DNA from: Rhodococcus jostii RHA1 | GTDB lineage: Bacteria > Actinomycetota > Actinomycetes > Mycobacteriales > Mycobacteriaceae | DNA: 64,000 bases | Reading direction: 5' to 3' | NCBI RefSeq assembly: GCF_000014565.1 | Contig: NC_008268.1 | Location: forward strand, 5,212,501 to 5,276,500 | Shown: piece after piece, positions 52,463-63,232 of the stretch | Layout: each line of letters begins with the position of its first letter | Position numbering within the stretch: the stretch's first letter is position 1 | Notes under the pieces: model-generated | The model's database searches: none | What the model was told of the DNA's origin: nothing | The model's input: the letters and a program-made list of their open reading frames with translations, nothing else | Position numbers and translations under genes: made by a program

Positions 52463-53479
52463 GTGAACACGACCCTCTCCGCCCGAGCCCGAACCCTCGT
52501 CCCCGCGCTGTGCGCGGCCGCGACTCTCGCAGCTACCCTGACGGCCTGCGGGTCGTCGGACGCAGGCACCGCCTCCGGTGACACCCTCCGCGTCGGGGTG
52601 TTCTTCCCCGGCTCCGTCTCCGACACGGGCTTCATGGAATCGGGGTATCTCGGCTACCAGCGTCTCGAGGAAACCCTCGGTGACCGGGTGGAGCTGAGTT
52701 ACGTCGAGCAGGTCGCCGCCGCCGACTACCAGCAGGCCCTGGTGCGCTTCGCGACGGCGAACGACCTCGTCGTCTCGCTCGGCGGTCAGACGGACGCCGA
52801 CGTCCGCAAGGTCGCACCCCAGTTCCCCGACGTGAAATTCGTCGAGATCGGCGGACCCGCCGACGCGTCCCCGCTGCCGAATCTCGCCTACTACGACCCG
52901 CAGCAGGCGGAGGCCGAGTTCCTCAGCGGAGCGGTCGCGGCGACGGCGTCCAAGACCCCGTCCGTATCGTTCGTCGGCGGCGTCGAACTGCCCGCCATCG
53001 TGAACGCCGCGAAGGCCTTCGGCAACGGCGCCGAGTTCGCGCGGCCCGGCACCCAGGTGCTCACCCCGCAGTACCTGGGCGATTTCAACGACCCGGCCAA
53101 GGCGAAGCAGGCCGCGCTCGCCAACTACGGCGCCGGCGCGGGCGCGGTGGGGCAGATCGTGAACCTCGGCAAGTCCGGGCTGGAACAGGCCGCCGCGCAG
53201 TCGGGCGCGCTGATGGTGGGCGGCCCGATTCCCGGCGACTGCTCGAACCCCGCCTACGTCGGCTACGTGCACACCGACATCGGCAAGGAAGTGGAATACG
53301 CCGTCCAGTCCACCCTGGACGGAACGTGGAAGGCCGAGAACGTGGCGTTCGGCCTGACGTCACCGAACGGCGGCACCGACTTCGTGCTCTGCAGCGCCGA
53401 CCCCGCCGTCGCCGACGCACTCGGCAAGGCGAAGACCGCCCTGGCCACCGGTGCCGTCGAGCCCTACCGAGCGGGCTGA
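52463..53479 (+). CDS. BMP-family nucleoside-type ABC solute-binding lipoprotein
   Basis: A 338-residue lipoprotein, lipobox LTAC (Cys about 29), of the BMP/PnrA family that binds purine nucleosides or related compounds outside the cell. Segments VGVFFPGSVSDTGFMESGYLGYQRLEE and SFVGGVELPAIV are typical. GTG 52463 follows AAGGAG. It heads an operon with an ATPase, two permeases and two enzymes; the deaminase at the end supports a nucleobase or nucleoside ligand. Confidence 0.87.
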   Translation: MNTTLSARARTLVPALCAAATLAATLTACGSSDAGTASGDTLRVGVFFPGSVSDTGFMESGYLGYQRLEETLGDRVELSYVEQVAAADYQQALVRFATANDLVVSLGGQTDADVRKVAPQFPDVKFVEIGGPADASPLPNLAYYDPQQAEAEFLSGAVAATASKTPSVSFVGGVELPAIVNAAKAFGNGAEFARPGTQVLTPQYLGDFNDPAKAKQAALANYGAGAGAVGQIVNLGKSGLEQAAAQSGALMVGGPIPGDCSNPAYVGYVHTDIGKEVEYAVQSTLDGTWKAENVAFGLTSPNGGTDFVLCSADPAVADALGKAKTALATGAVEPYRAG

Positions 53480-53480
53480 C

Positions 53481-55028
53481 ATGAGCACACCAGCACTGCA
53501 GCTCAACGGAATCGGGAAGAGCTTCGGCGACGTCCGGGCCCTCCGCGGTGTCGACCTGTCGGTGCAACCCGGCACGGTGCACTGCATCCTCGGGGAAAAC
53601 GGGGCCGGGAAGTCGACGCTCTGCAACGTGGTGTACGGCGGTCTGTGGCCGGACACCGGAACGATGACCCTGGCCGGTCGCCGATACGCGCCCGGTTCGC
53701 CCGCGGCCGCGATGGCGGACGGCGTGGCGATGGTGCACCAGCACTTCAGTCTCATCGGCACGATGACCGTCGCCGAGAACCTGCTGCTCACCGGACGGGG
53801 ACTGCGACTGCGCCGCGCGGAACTACGGACCCGCCTCGATCGACTCGCCGACGACTATCACCTGAGGATCGATCCGGACGCGCTGGTCTCCGCCATGCCG
53901 ATCGGTGCGCGGCAGAAGGTCGAGATCGTGAAGGCCCTGCTCGCCGACCCCGCGCTGATCCTGCTGGACGAGCCGACCGGGGTACTCGATCCCGGCGAGA
54001 TCGATGCCCTGATCGAGACGTGCCAGGCGGTCGCGGCGGCGGGCAAGGCGGTCGTCCTCGTCACCCACAAACTCGGTGAGGTGGCCCGGGTCGCGGACGC
54101 CGCGACCGTGCTGCGCGGAGGTGAGGTCGCAGGTGGGGGCCGCATGTCGGAGCTGACGATCCCCCAGCTGACGATGGCGATGGTCGGAAGACCGGTGTCC
54201 GAACTCGGTCCGGCGCTCGCCGCGGGCGTCGGTACGGAGAGCGACAGCGGCGCGATGCCCGAGCGGCGGGCGACCGGCCCCGTCGTCCTCGGGCTCCGCG
54301 GCGTCCGCGCCACCCGGGTGGACGGCAGTGTCGCCCTGTCCGGCGTGGGGCTCGAGGTGCGGGCCGGCGAGATCGTCGGAATCGCGGGCGTCGAGGGGAA
54401 CGGGCAGAGCGAACTGGTCGCCGTGCTCTCCGGTGCCACCCGACCCGAGTCGGGCACGGTCACGCTCGGCGACGCCGACATCACGTCGGCATCCCCGGCC
54501 GAACGCACCCGCCTCGGTCTCGGGGTGGTGCCGGAGGACCGCCACCGGGAGGCGATGGTGGCGGAACTGTCCCTGTCGGAGAACCTCTTCCTCGGCCGCC
54601 TGCACCGCTTCCGCCGGATGGGCCTGCTCGACCGAAGTCGGATGGATGCCGCGGCCCGCGACCTGATCGAGCAGTTCTCGGTACGGACACCCGGACCGGG
54701 AACCTCCATGGGTGCGCTGTCGGGAGGCAATCAGCAGAAGGTCGTCCTGGCCCGCGAACTGTCCACGGAGAAGCTGCAGTGTCTGGTCGCGGCGCAGCCC
54801 ACCCGCGGACTCGACATCGGGGCGGTCGAGTACGTCCTGAACCAACTCCGCGGCTGCGCCTCCTCGGGAAACGCAGTCCTGGTCGTGTCCAGCGAGATCT
54901 CCGAACTGCTCGCGCTGTGCGACCGCATCTTCGTCAGCTACCGCGGGGCCCTGCTGGGGCCCGTCGACACGGCGGCGGCCTCTGCGGGGCAGCAGATCGG
55001 TGAACTGATGACGGGAACGGCGGCATGA
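53481..55028 (+). CDS. ABC transporter ATPase with two NBDs (nucleoside/sugar type)
   Basis: A 515-residue tandem ATPase of the RbsA/YufO type. NBD1 has Walker A GENGAGKST and Walker B LILLDEPTGVLD. NBD2 has the degenerate Walker A GVEGNGQSE and signature LSGGNQQK, as usual for the second domain of this group. It energises the two permeases downstream. It starts 1 base after the lipoprotein stop and overlaps the first permease by 4. Confidence 0.9.
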   Translation: MSTPALQLNGIGKSFGDVRALRGVDLSVQPGTVHCILGENGAGKSTLCNVVYGGLWPDTGTMTLAGRRYAPGSPAAAMADGVAMVHQHFSLIGTMTVAENLLLTGRGLRLRRAELRTRLDRLADDYHLRIDPDALVSAMPIGARQKVEIVKALLADPALILLDEPTGVLDPGEIDALIETCQAVAAAGKAVVLVTHKLGEVARVADAATVLRGGEVAGGGRMSELTIPQLTMAMVGRPVSELGPALAAGVGTESDSGAMPERRATGPVVLGLRGVRATRVDGSVALSGVGLEVRAGEIVGIAGVEGNGQSELVAVLSGATRPESGTVTLGDADITSASPAERTRLGLGVVPEDRHREAMVAELSLSENLFLGRLHRFRRMGLLDRSRMDAAARDLIEQFSVRTPGPGTSMGALSGGNQQKVVLARELSTEKLQCLVAAQPTRGLDIGAVEYVLNQLRGCASSGNAVLVVSSEISELLALCDRIFVSYRGALLGPVDTAAASAGQQIGELMTGTAA

Positions 55029-56143
55029 CTCGACTTCGAACCTGGGCACATCACCCACTTCCGGTGGCGATCGCCGCGATCGCCCTCGCGGGACTCGTCG
55101 GAGTGCTCCTCGCCGCGGCCGCGGGTGCCACCGTGACCGAGACCGCCGAAGCGCTGTCCGAGGGGATGTTCGGCAGCAGCTACGCGATCGGAGTCTCGCT
55201 CAACACTGCTGCGGTGCTGGCTCTCGTCGCGGCCGGATTCACCGTCGCGCACCGGGCCGGACTGGTGAACGTCGGCGGTGAGGGCCAGCTGTGCGTCGGG
55301 GGCATCGCCGCGACCGCGGTCGGCACCACGCTGGGGGCGGGCACTCCCGCGCCGATCGCCGTCACCGCGGTTCTCCTCGCCGCGGCCGGTGCCGGGTGGG
55401 CATGGGCTGCGATCGCCGCGTACCTGAGGGTCCGCCGGGGCACGAGCGAGATCATCACGACGCTGCTGCTGAACTTCGTCGGCCTCGCGCTGGTGCTGCT
55501 GATGGTGCACGAGCCCAGCCTCCTTCGTCAGCCCGTCACGTCCTCGGAGACACTGCCGCAGTCCGCGCCGCTGATCGAGTCCGCGCACCTGCCGTTGCTG
55601 GGGATCGAGCGTTCGCCGGGAACGATCGCGCTGTGGATCGCCGTGGTCGCGGTGCTGATCGTGGGCGTGGTCCTGCGCCGGACGGCGGTCGGCGTGCGAC
55701 TGCGCTCGGTCGGCCTGAACCCGGACGCGTCGGCGCGGCTGGGACTGCAGGTCGGGCGGCTGCGCTTCCTCAGCCTGTCTTCGGCAGGCGCGTTCTCCGG
55801 GCTCGCGGGCGGGATCCTCGTCGCGACGGCACCGTTCGTGCTCGTTGAAGGATTCTCCTCCGGCTATGGGTTCTCCGGGCTGGTCGTCGGACTCCTGGCG
55901 CGCGGTTCCATGCTCGCCGTCGGCGCCGTGTCGCTGCTCCTCGGATTCCTCGTGTCCGGCGGAATCAATTTGCAACTCGCAGCCGGTGTTCCGGCATCGA
56001 CCGTCTCGATCGTGGAATCGCTCATGATCATCCTGATCGCGGGAGCGGTGCTGTGGACCGCGACGGGCCGGAGATCGAGATCCGCGGCCGCGCCGACGGC
56101 GAAGACCCACGACGTCCCCGACCTGGCAGGAGCGAAGAAATGA
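55025..56143 (+). CDS. ABC transporter permease 1 (BMP-associated, YufP-like)
   Basis: A 372-residue permease of the branched-chain/ribose (BPD_transp_2) class with about nine to ten membrane segments. RAGLVNVGGEGQLCVGGI and RRGTSEIITTLLLNFVGLALV are family marks. The last 30 residues are a charged cytoplasmic tail. It should pair with permease 2 at 56140, which it overlaps by 4 bases. Confidence 0.88.
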   Translation: MTRLRTWAHHPLPVAIAAIALAGLVGVLLAAAAGATVTETAEALSEGMFGSSYAIGVSLNTAAVLALVAAGFTVAHRAGLVNVGGEGQLCVGGIAATAVGTTLGAGTPAPIAVTAVLLAAAGAGWAWAAIAAYLRVRRGTSEIITTLLLNFVGLALVLLMVHEPSLLRQPVTSSETLPQSAPLIESAHLPLLGIERSPGTIALWIAVVAVLIVGVVLRRTAVGVRLRSVGLNPDASARLGLQVGRLRFLSLSSAGAFSGLAGGILVATAPFVLVEGFSSGYGFSGLVVGLLARGSMLAVGAVSLLLGFLVSGGINLQLAAGVPASTVSIVESLMIILIAGAVLWTATGRRSRSAAAPTAKTHDVPDLAGAKK

Positions 56144-57063
56144 TCGACACGGTGTCGGACATCGCCGTCAGCGGCGTGGGATTCGCACTCCCGATCCTGG
56201 TGGCCGCGAGCGGGGAACTGGTGAGCGAGCGGGCAGGCGTGCTGAACCTCAGCCTCGAGGGCATGATGCTGACCGGGGCGTTCGCCAGCGTGCTCGGCGC
56301 CGTCACCACCGGATCCGCGGTGGGCGGTCTCGCGGCCGGACTGGCGGCCGGGTTGCTGTTCGGGCTGCTGCAGGCATTGCTGAGCGTCACGTTGCGGGCC
56401 GACCAGATCGTGGTGGGCATCGCGAGCAACGCCCTCGCGCTCGGTGTCACCACCTACGGCGCCCGGCTGCTGCTCGCGGACGGCAAGGGGCAGAACGCCC
56501 CGGGATTCGCGGCACTCGAGATCCCGCTGTTGCACCGGATCCCGATCCTCGGACCGGCTCTCTTCTCCCAGACGGCACTCGGCTACCTCTGCATCGCCGT
56601 GGTCGGGCTGCTGGCCGTCATCCTGTCGCGCCGGACGCGGACCGGTCTCGTCGTCGACGCGGTCGGGGAGGACGCCAAGTCGGCCGACTGGAGTGGACTG
56701 CCGGTGCGGAAGGTCCGCTACCTGTGCGTGCTCGTCGCGGGACTGGTGGCGGGCTTGGCCGGGGCGCAGCTCGCGCTGTCCGAGGTGCGGTCGTTCAGCG
56801 ACAACATGACCGCCGGAATCGGATACCTGGCCGTCGTGGCCGTGATCGCGGGCAGGTGGCGCGCACTCGGCGTGATCTGCGCGTCCGTGTTCTTCGGGAT
56901 CGCGCAGGCGCTCCAGTTCGCGTTGCCCGCCCTCGGTGTCAGCGTGCCGTTCGCCCTGCTCGTCATGTTGCCCTACGTGATCGCGATCGTCGCGGTCAGT
57001 GGATTCCTCCGCAACAGCCGCTCACCCGCAAACCTGACCGTCGCGTTCGCGCGCACGTCCTGA
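56140..57063 (+). CDS. ABC transporter permease 2 (BMP-associated, YufQ-like)
   Basis: A 307-residue BPD_transp_2 permease with about eight to nine membrane segments. LVSERAGVLNLSLEGMMLTGAF and the loop RADQIVVGIASNALALGVT are typical of the second permease of nucleoside uptake systems. ATG 56140 lies in the ATGA overlap with permease 1. It is followed 25 bases later by the cyclodeaminase-like gene. Confidence 0.88.
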   Translation: MIDTVSDIAVSGVGFALPILVAASGELVSERAGVLNLSLEGMMLTGAFASVLGAVTTGSAVGGLAAGLAAGLLFGLLQALLSVTLRADQIVVGIASNALALGVTTYGARLLLADGKGQNAPGFAALEIPLLHRIPILGPALFSQTALGYLCIAVVGLLAVILSRRTRTGLVVDAVGEDAKSADWSGLPVRKVRYLCVLVAGLVAGLAGAQLALSEVRSFSDNMTAGIGYLAVVAVIAGRWRALGVICASVFFGIAQALQFALPALGVSVPFALLVMLPYVIAIVAVSGFLRNSRSPANLTVAFARTS

Positions 57064-57088
57064 TCGATCTCTCTGCGAGGAAACTCTT

Positions 57089-58069
57089 GTGACACTGATC
57101 CTTTCCCACTCCGACGTGGCCGGCCTCATCGACCGCGCCGAGGTGTTCGCCGCGGTGGAACGGGCGCACGCCGACCTGGCCGCGGGCAGGGCGTTTGCAC
57201 CCGCCCCACCCGCTATGACCCTGCAGTCCGCGGCGTTCATCCCGATGGTCGCGGCGGCGACCTCGGCCGGCGCGGCCGCGGTGAAGATGCTCGTCGATCT
57301 TCCCGGCAACGCCGCCCGCGGTCTGCCCGTGCAACGTTCGGCCGTGCTCGTGACGTCCGCGGACACCGGCGAGTGCGAGGCGCTCCTCGACGGCCGCCTG
57401 ATCACCGCCGTGCGCACCGCCGCCGCCAGCGCCGTGGCCACGCAACACCTCGCGCGCCGAGGCAGCCGGGTGCTGGGATTGGTGGGCGCCGGGACCCTCG
57501 CCGTCGAACACGCCCGGGCGATCACCCGGGTGTCGGACGTCGAGACGGTGCTGGTGTGGTCGCGCTCGGACGCAACGGTCGAGGAATTCCGCAGCCGGAC
57601 AGAGGATCTCGGAATCTCGGTCAAGCCGATGGACTCGCCCGAGGCGGTCACCCGGTCTTCCGACGTTCTCTGCACACTCACACCGTCGAGGGACCCGATC
57701 GTGCGGGGAGCCTGGTTCGGCGAAGGCTTGCACGTCAACGCCGTGGGCGCGCCGCCGCGCGCGGACCACCGGGAGGTCGACGGCGAGGGCATGCGGCGTG
57801 CCCGCGTGGTCGTCGACTCGGTGGCCACCACGATGACCAAATCGGGGGAGACGCTGCTGGCGCTCGCCGAGGGCGCGATCATCGAGGACGACGTCGCCGT
57901 GGAGTTGGGCGACGTCATCGCGGGCCGCACCGTCGCCCGCACATCCGATCGGGACATCACGCTGTACAACTCCGTCGGGATCGGCCTCCAGGACCTCGCC
58001 GCGGCGCGCATACTGATCGACAGAGCCCGGGAACGGGGCGTCGGAACAGAAGTGGATCTGAGTCGATGA
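57089..58069 (+). CDS. Ornithine cyclodeaminase/mu-crystallin family protein
   Basis: A 326-residue NAD(P)-binding protein. The Rossmann motif GLVGAGTLAVEHA (about 131-143), RTAAASAVATQHLA and the C-terminal SVGIGLQDLAAARILIDRA fit the family, which includes ornithine cyclodeaminase, alanine dehydrogenase and imine (ketimine) reductases. In this operon an imine-reducing or cyclodeaminating step on a purine-derived or cyclic amine ligand is possible, but the substrate cannot be assigned. It overlaps the deaminase gene by 4 bases. Confidence 0.85.
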   Translation: MTLILSHSDVAGLIDRAEVFAAVERAHADLAAGRAFAPAPPAMTLQSAAFIPMVAAATSAGAAAVKMLVDLPGNAARGLPVQRSAVLVTSADTGECEALLDGRLITAVRTAAASAVATQHLARRGSRVLGLVGAGTLAVEHARAITRVSDVETVLVWSRSDATVEEFRSRTEDLGISVKPMDSPEAVTRSSDVLCTLTPSRDPIVRGAWFGEGLHVNAVGAPPRADHREVDGEGMRRARVVVDSVATTMTKSGETLLALAEGAIIEDDVAVELGDVIAGRTVARTSDRDITLYNSVGIGLQDLAAARILIDRARERGVGTEVDLSR

Positions 58070-58551
58070 GCCAAAGCGATGTCGACGACGTGGACCTAGC
58101 GCACCTGCGGCGAGCCATCGAACTCGCCGACGAGACGGGCGACGCGGGCAACAGACCGTTCGGTGCGGTGGCGGTCGGGGCCGACGGTCACGTGATCAGC
58201 GAGGGCGCCAACTCCGTCGCGACGTCCGCCGACGTCACCGAGCATGCGGAACTCGACGCGATCACCACCGCCTGCGGTGAGGGACGAACCGGCGACCTCG
58301 TCGGCGCCACCATGTACGCCAGCGGCGAGCCGTGCCCGATGTGCAGTGCGGCGATGGTGTGGGCCGGCATCACGCGGGTGGTCTACGCGGCGTCGTCCGC
58401 GGACTTCTCCCGGATACTCCCGGACGGTCCACGGTTCACTCTGGGCTGCTCCGACGTACTCGAATCCGCGAGCGTCGAGATCGAGGTCAGCGGACCGCAT
58501 CTCGGCGACGAGGCGCTCGCACCGTTCCACCGCTTCCTCGACACGGACTGA
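58066..58551 (+). CDS. Nucleoside/guanine deaminase-like zinc hydrolase
   Basis: A 161-residue cytidine deaminase-fold enzyme. The zinc site is complete: HAE (His60, Glu62) and PCPMC (Cys90, Cys93). N-terminal AGNRPFGAVAVGADG and C-terminal length fit the guanine deaminase/nucleoside deaminase group. It removes an amino group from a nucleobase or analogue. It closes the transporter operon, before a strong terminator. Confidence 0.87.
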   Translation: MSQSDVDDVDLAHLRRAIELADETGDAGNRPFGAVAVGADGHVISEGANSVATSADVTEHAELDAITTACGEGRTGDLVGATMYASGEPCPMCSAAMVWAGITRVVYAASSADFSRILPDGPRFTLGCSDVLESASVEIEVSGPHLGDEALAPFHRFLDTD

Positions 58552-58561
58552 CCCTCGAACG

Positions 58562-58599
58562 CCGTCAGCCCCCGGCACGGAGGTGCCGGGGGCTGACGG
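58562..58599. terminator. Bidirectional terminator between the deaminase gene and serC
   Basis: CCGTCAGCCCCCGGCAC (58562-58578) and its exact complement (58583-58599) form a perfect 17-bp stem with a 4-base loop. It lies between two convergent genes. Confidence 0.9.
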
Positions 58600-58615
58600 A
58601 CGTGTGTGCCGGGAC

Positions 58616-60909
<2,294 letters not shown>

Positions 60910-61113
60910 AGCTCGTGGACTCTCCTCGTTCGAGTGCCCCCGGTCAGAGCGGCACTGTCTCGGCGTTCGACAATTGCGCTGGGCGTGCATGCGGGATGGG
61001 CAGGCACCTTCGTCCGCGCAATCGACTTCCCTTCCCCGGGCATCGCACGATCGCGGCTGCAATCCGAGGGGACGGGTTCGGTCCCCAAAACTTTAGCCGG
61101 TGTCACCGGAGAG

Positions 61114-61141
61114 TTGATCAGTGCATACCCGGGAGTAGCGT
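61114..61141 (+). promoter_or_regulatory. Candidate pdxH promoter giving a leaderless mRNA
   Basis: TTGATC (61114-61119) and TAGCGT (61136-61141) are spaced by 16 bases, and the -10 fits the actinobacterial TANNNT form. Transcription would begin about at the GTG start codon (61150), and no ribosome binding site precedes that codon. Confidence 0.45.
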
Positions 61142-61149
61142 TCTCGGCT

Positions 61150-61851
61150 GTGTCTCCAGATGCAGAACAGCCGAAAACGGTGAACAAGGACCTCGCGGCC
61201 ATGCGCGTCGGGTACGCACACCAGGGCGCTGACGGTCGGTACGTCGACTCCGATCTGGACGCCGACCAGCTGATCGGCGGCTGGCTTCCCCTGATGCGCC
61301 TGTGGCTCGAGGACGCCGTCGAGGCCGGGGTTCCCGAACCCAACGCGATGACGCTCGGAACCGTCGACGAGCACGGACATCCGTGCACCCGCACCGTCCT
61401 CTGCAAGGGATTGAGTACCGACGGTGTGCTGTTCTTCACCAACTACGACTCGGACAAGGGCCGCCAGCTGGAGGCGGTGCCCTACGCGTCGGTGACGTTC
61501 ACCTGGGTGCCCGTCGCCCGGCAGATCACCGTCCGCGGTCCCGTCGAGCGCGTGAGTGCCGAGGTCACGGACGAGTACTGGCACAGCAGGCCCCGCGGAT
61601 CCCGGCTGGGGGCATGGGCCTCCGAGCAGTCGAAGCCGATCGGTTCGCGGGCCGAATTGGACGCCGCGCTGCTGCACGCGGCGGAGCGCTTTCCCGTCGA
61701 CGTCGACATCCCGGTCCGGCCGGACTGGGGCGGAATCCTGATTCGCCCCGCGGTCGTGGAGTTCTGGCAGGGCCGCGCGAACCGGATGCACAACCGCATC
61801 CGGACGTCGCTGGTCGACGGCTCGTGGACGGTGGAGCGACTGCAGCCGTGA
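61150..61851 (+). CDS. pdxH: Pyridoxamine 5'-phosphate oxidase
   Basis: A 233-residue FMN enzyme that makes pyridoxal 5'-phosphate. EPNAMTLGTVDEHGHPCTRTVLCKG, GVLFFTNYDSDKGRQL, RPRGSRLGAWASEQSKPI and FWQGRANRMHNRI are the family signatures for FMN and substrate binding, and the C-terminus ends in ERLQP as usual. GTG 61150 was chosen; ATG 61201 would still keep the core. It adjoins serC and citA, so a PLP-making and a PLP-using enzyme are near each other. Confidence 0.92.
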   Translation: MSPDAEQPKTVNKDLAAMRVGYAHQGADGRYVDSDLDADQLIGGWLPLMRLWLEDAVEAGVPEPNAMTLGTVDEHGHPCTRTVLCKGLSTDGVLFFTNYDSDKGRQLEAVPYASVTFTWVPVARQITVRGPVERVSAEVTDEYWHSRPRGSRLGAWASEQSKPIGSRAELDAALLHAAERFPVDVDIPVRPDWGGILIRPAVVEFWQGRANRMHNRIRTSLVDGSWTVERLQP

Positions 61852-61893
61852 CTGCCGGGGAATAGTGAGCATGGGAAACGAGCTAAGGGAAAA

Positions 61894-63180
61894 ATGAGCG
61901 ACACCGTCACCGAGAAGAAGAAGCGGCGGCTGCTCGCCGACACGGCGCCGCTGCAGAACCGGGACTACCGCCGACTGTGGGCGGCCGGGATCGTGACGGT
62001 GATCGGCGGGCAGCTCAGTGTCGTCGCGGTGCCGCAGCAGGTGTACGAGATCACCCGAAGCTCGGCGTACGTGGGTCTGACCGGTGTCTTCGCGCTGGTA
62101 CCGCTGATCGTGTTCGGGTTGTGGGGCGGCGCGCTGGCCGACGTCATGGACCGGCGGAAACTGCTGACGATCACCACCGTCGGGCTCGGTGTGACGTCCG
62201 TGCTGTTCTGGGTGCAGGCGGCGCTGGGCCTGGACAACGTGTGGCTGGTGCTCGGACTGCTGGGGTTGCAACAGGCGTTCTTCGCGGTCAACCAGCCCAC
62301 CCGAAGCGCTATCATCCCGCGGCTCATCCCGGCGGAACAGCTGGCCGCCGCCAACTCGCTCAACATGACGGTCATGCAGTTCGGCGCCATTGCCGGACCG
62401 CTGCTCGCCGGCGTGATGATTCCGACGGTCGGGCTGTCGACGCTGTATCTCGTCGATTCGATCGCCCTACTGGCCACACTGTGGGCGGTGCTCCGGCTGC
62501 CTGCCATCCCGCCGACGGGGGAGTCGCGCCGGGCCGGGCTGCGTGAGGTGTTCGACGGGTTCGCCTACCTCGCGACGCAGAAGGTGCTGCTCGCGTCGTT
62601 CGTCGTCGACATCATCGCCATGGTGTTCGGCATGCCGCGGGCGTTGTTCCCGCAGATCGCGCACGACACGTTCGGCGACCCGGCATCGGGCGGTGTGGCG
62701 CTGGGCCTGCTGTTCGCGGCGATGTCCTTCGGCGCGGTGGCCGGTGGGGTGTTCTCCGGCTGGCTGCCGAGGGTCCGGCGCCAGGGCCTCGCCGTGATCG
62801 TGTGCATCGTGCTGTGGGGTCTGGCGATGGTCGGTTTCGGCGTGGTGGTGGGGATCGCGTCACCCGGCGACAGTCCGGTCCTGTTGTGGATCGCTCTCGC
62901 GTTCCTCGCATTCGGTGGTGCCGTCGACATGGTCTCCGCCGCGTTCCGCAGCACCATGCTCCAGCAGGTCGCCACGGACGAGATGCGCGGACGACTCCAG
63001 GGCGTCTTCATCGTCGTCGTGGCCGGGGGCCCGCGGATCGGTGACGTCGTGCACGGCGTGGCAGCGGCTGCGGTCGGGACGAGCGTGGCGGCCGCGGGCG
63101 GCGGCGTCCTCGTCGTCGTCGGTGTGGTGATCGCCGCGCTCGCGTTCCCGGCACTGGTGCGGTACAAGGTCACCCGCTAG
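61894..63180 (+). CDS. MFS transporter (MFS_3 type)
   Basis: A 428-residue protein: basic N-terminus (TEKKKRR), about 12 membrane segments, motif A GALADVMDRRK and the MFS_3 mark NQPTRSAIIPRLIPAEQL. GGGAA lies just before the ATG. It is similar in type to the transporter at 40346 and probably an exporter; substrate unknown. It lies 42 bases downstream of pdxH and could share its transcript. Confidence 0.85.
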   Translation: MSDTVTEKKKRRLLADTAPLQNRDYRRLWAAGIVTVIGGQLSVVAVPQQVYEITRSSAYVGLTGVFALVPLIVFGLWGGALADVMDRRKLLTITTVGLGVTSVLFWVQAALGLDNVWLVLGLLGLQQAFFAVNQPTRSAIIPRLIPAEQLAAANSLNMTVMQFGAIAGPLLAGVMIPTVGLSTLYLVDSIALLATLWAVLRLPAIPPTGESRRAGLREVFDGFAYLATQKVLLASFVVDIIAMVFGMPRALFPQIAHDTFGDPASGGVALGLLFAAMSFGAVAGGVFSGWLPRVRRQGLAVIVCIVLWGLAMVGFGVVVGIASPGDSPVLLWIALAFLAFGGAVDMVSAAFRSTMLQQVATDEMRGRLQGVFIVVVAGGPRIGDVVHGVAAAAVGTSVAAAGGGVLVVVGVVIAALAFPALVRYKVTR

Positions 63181-63232
63181 GTTCCTGTGCGCCATCACAT
63201 ATCTCGCGCCCATCTCGGGCACACTGAAGTGC

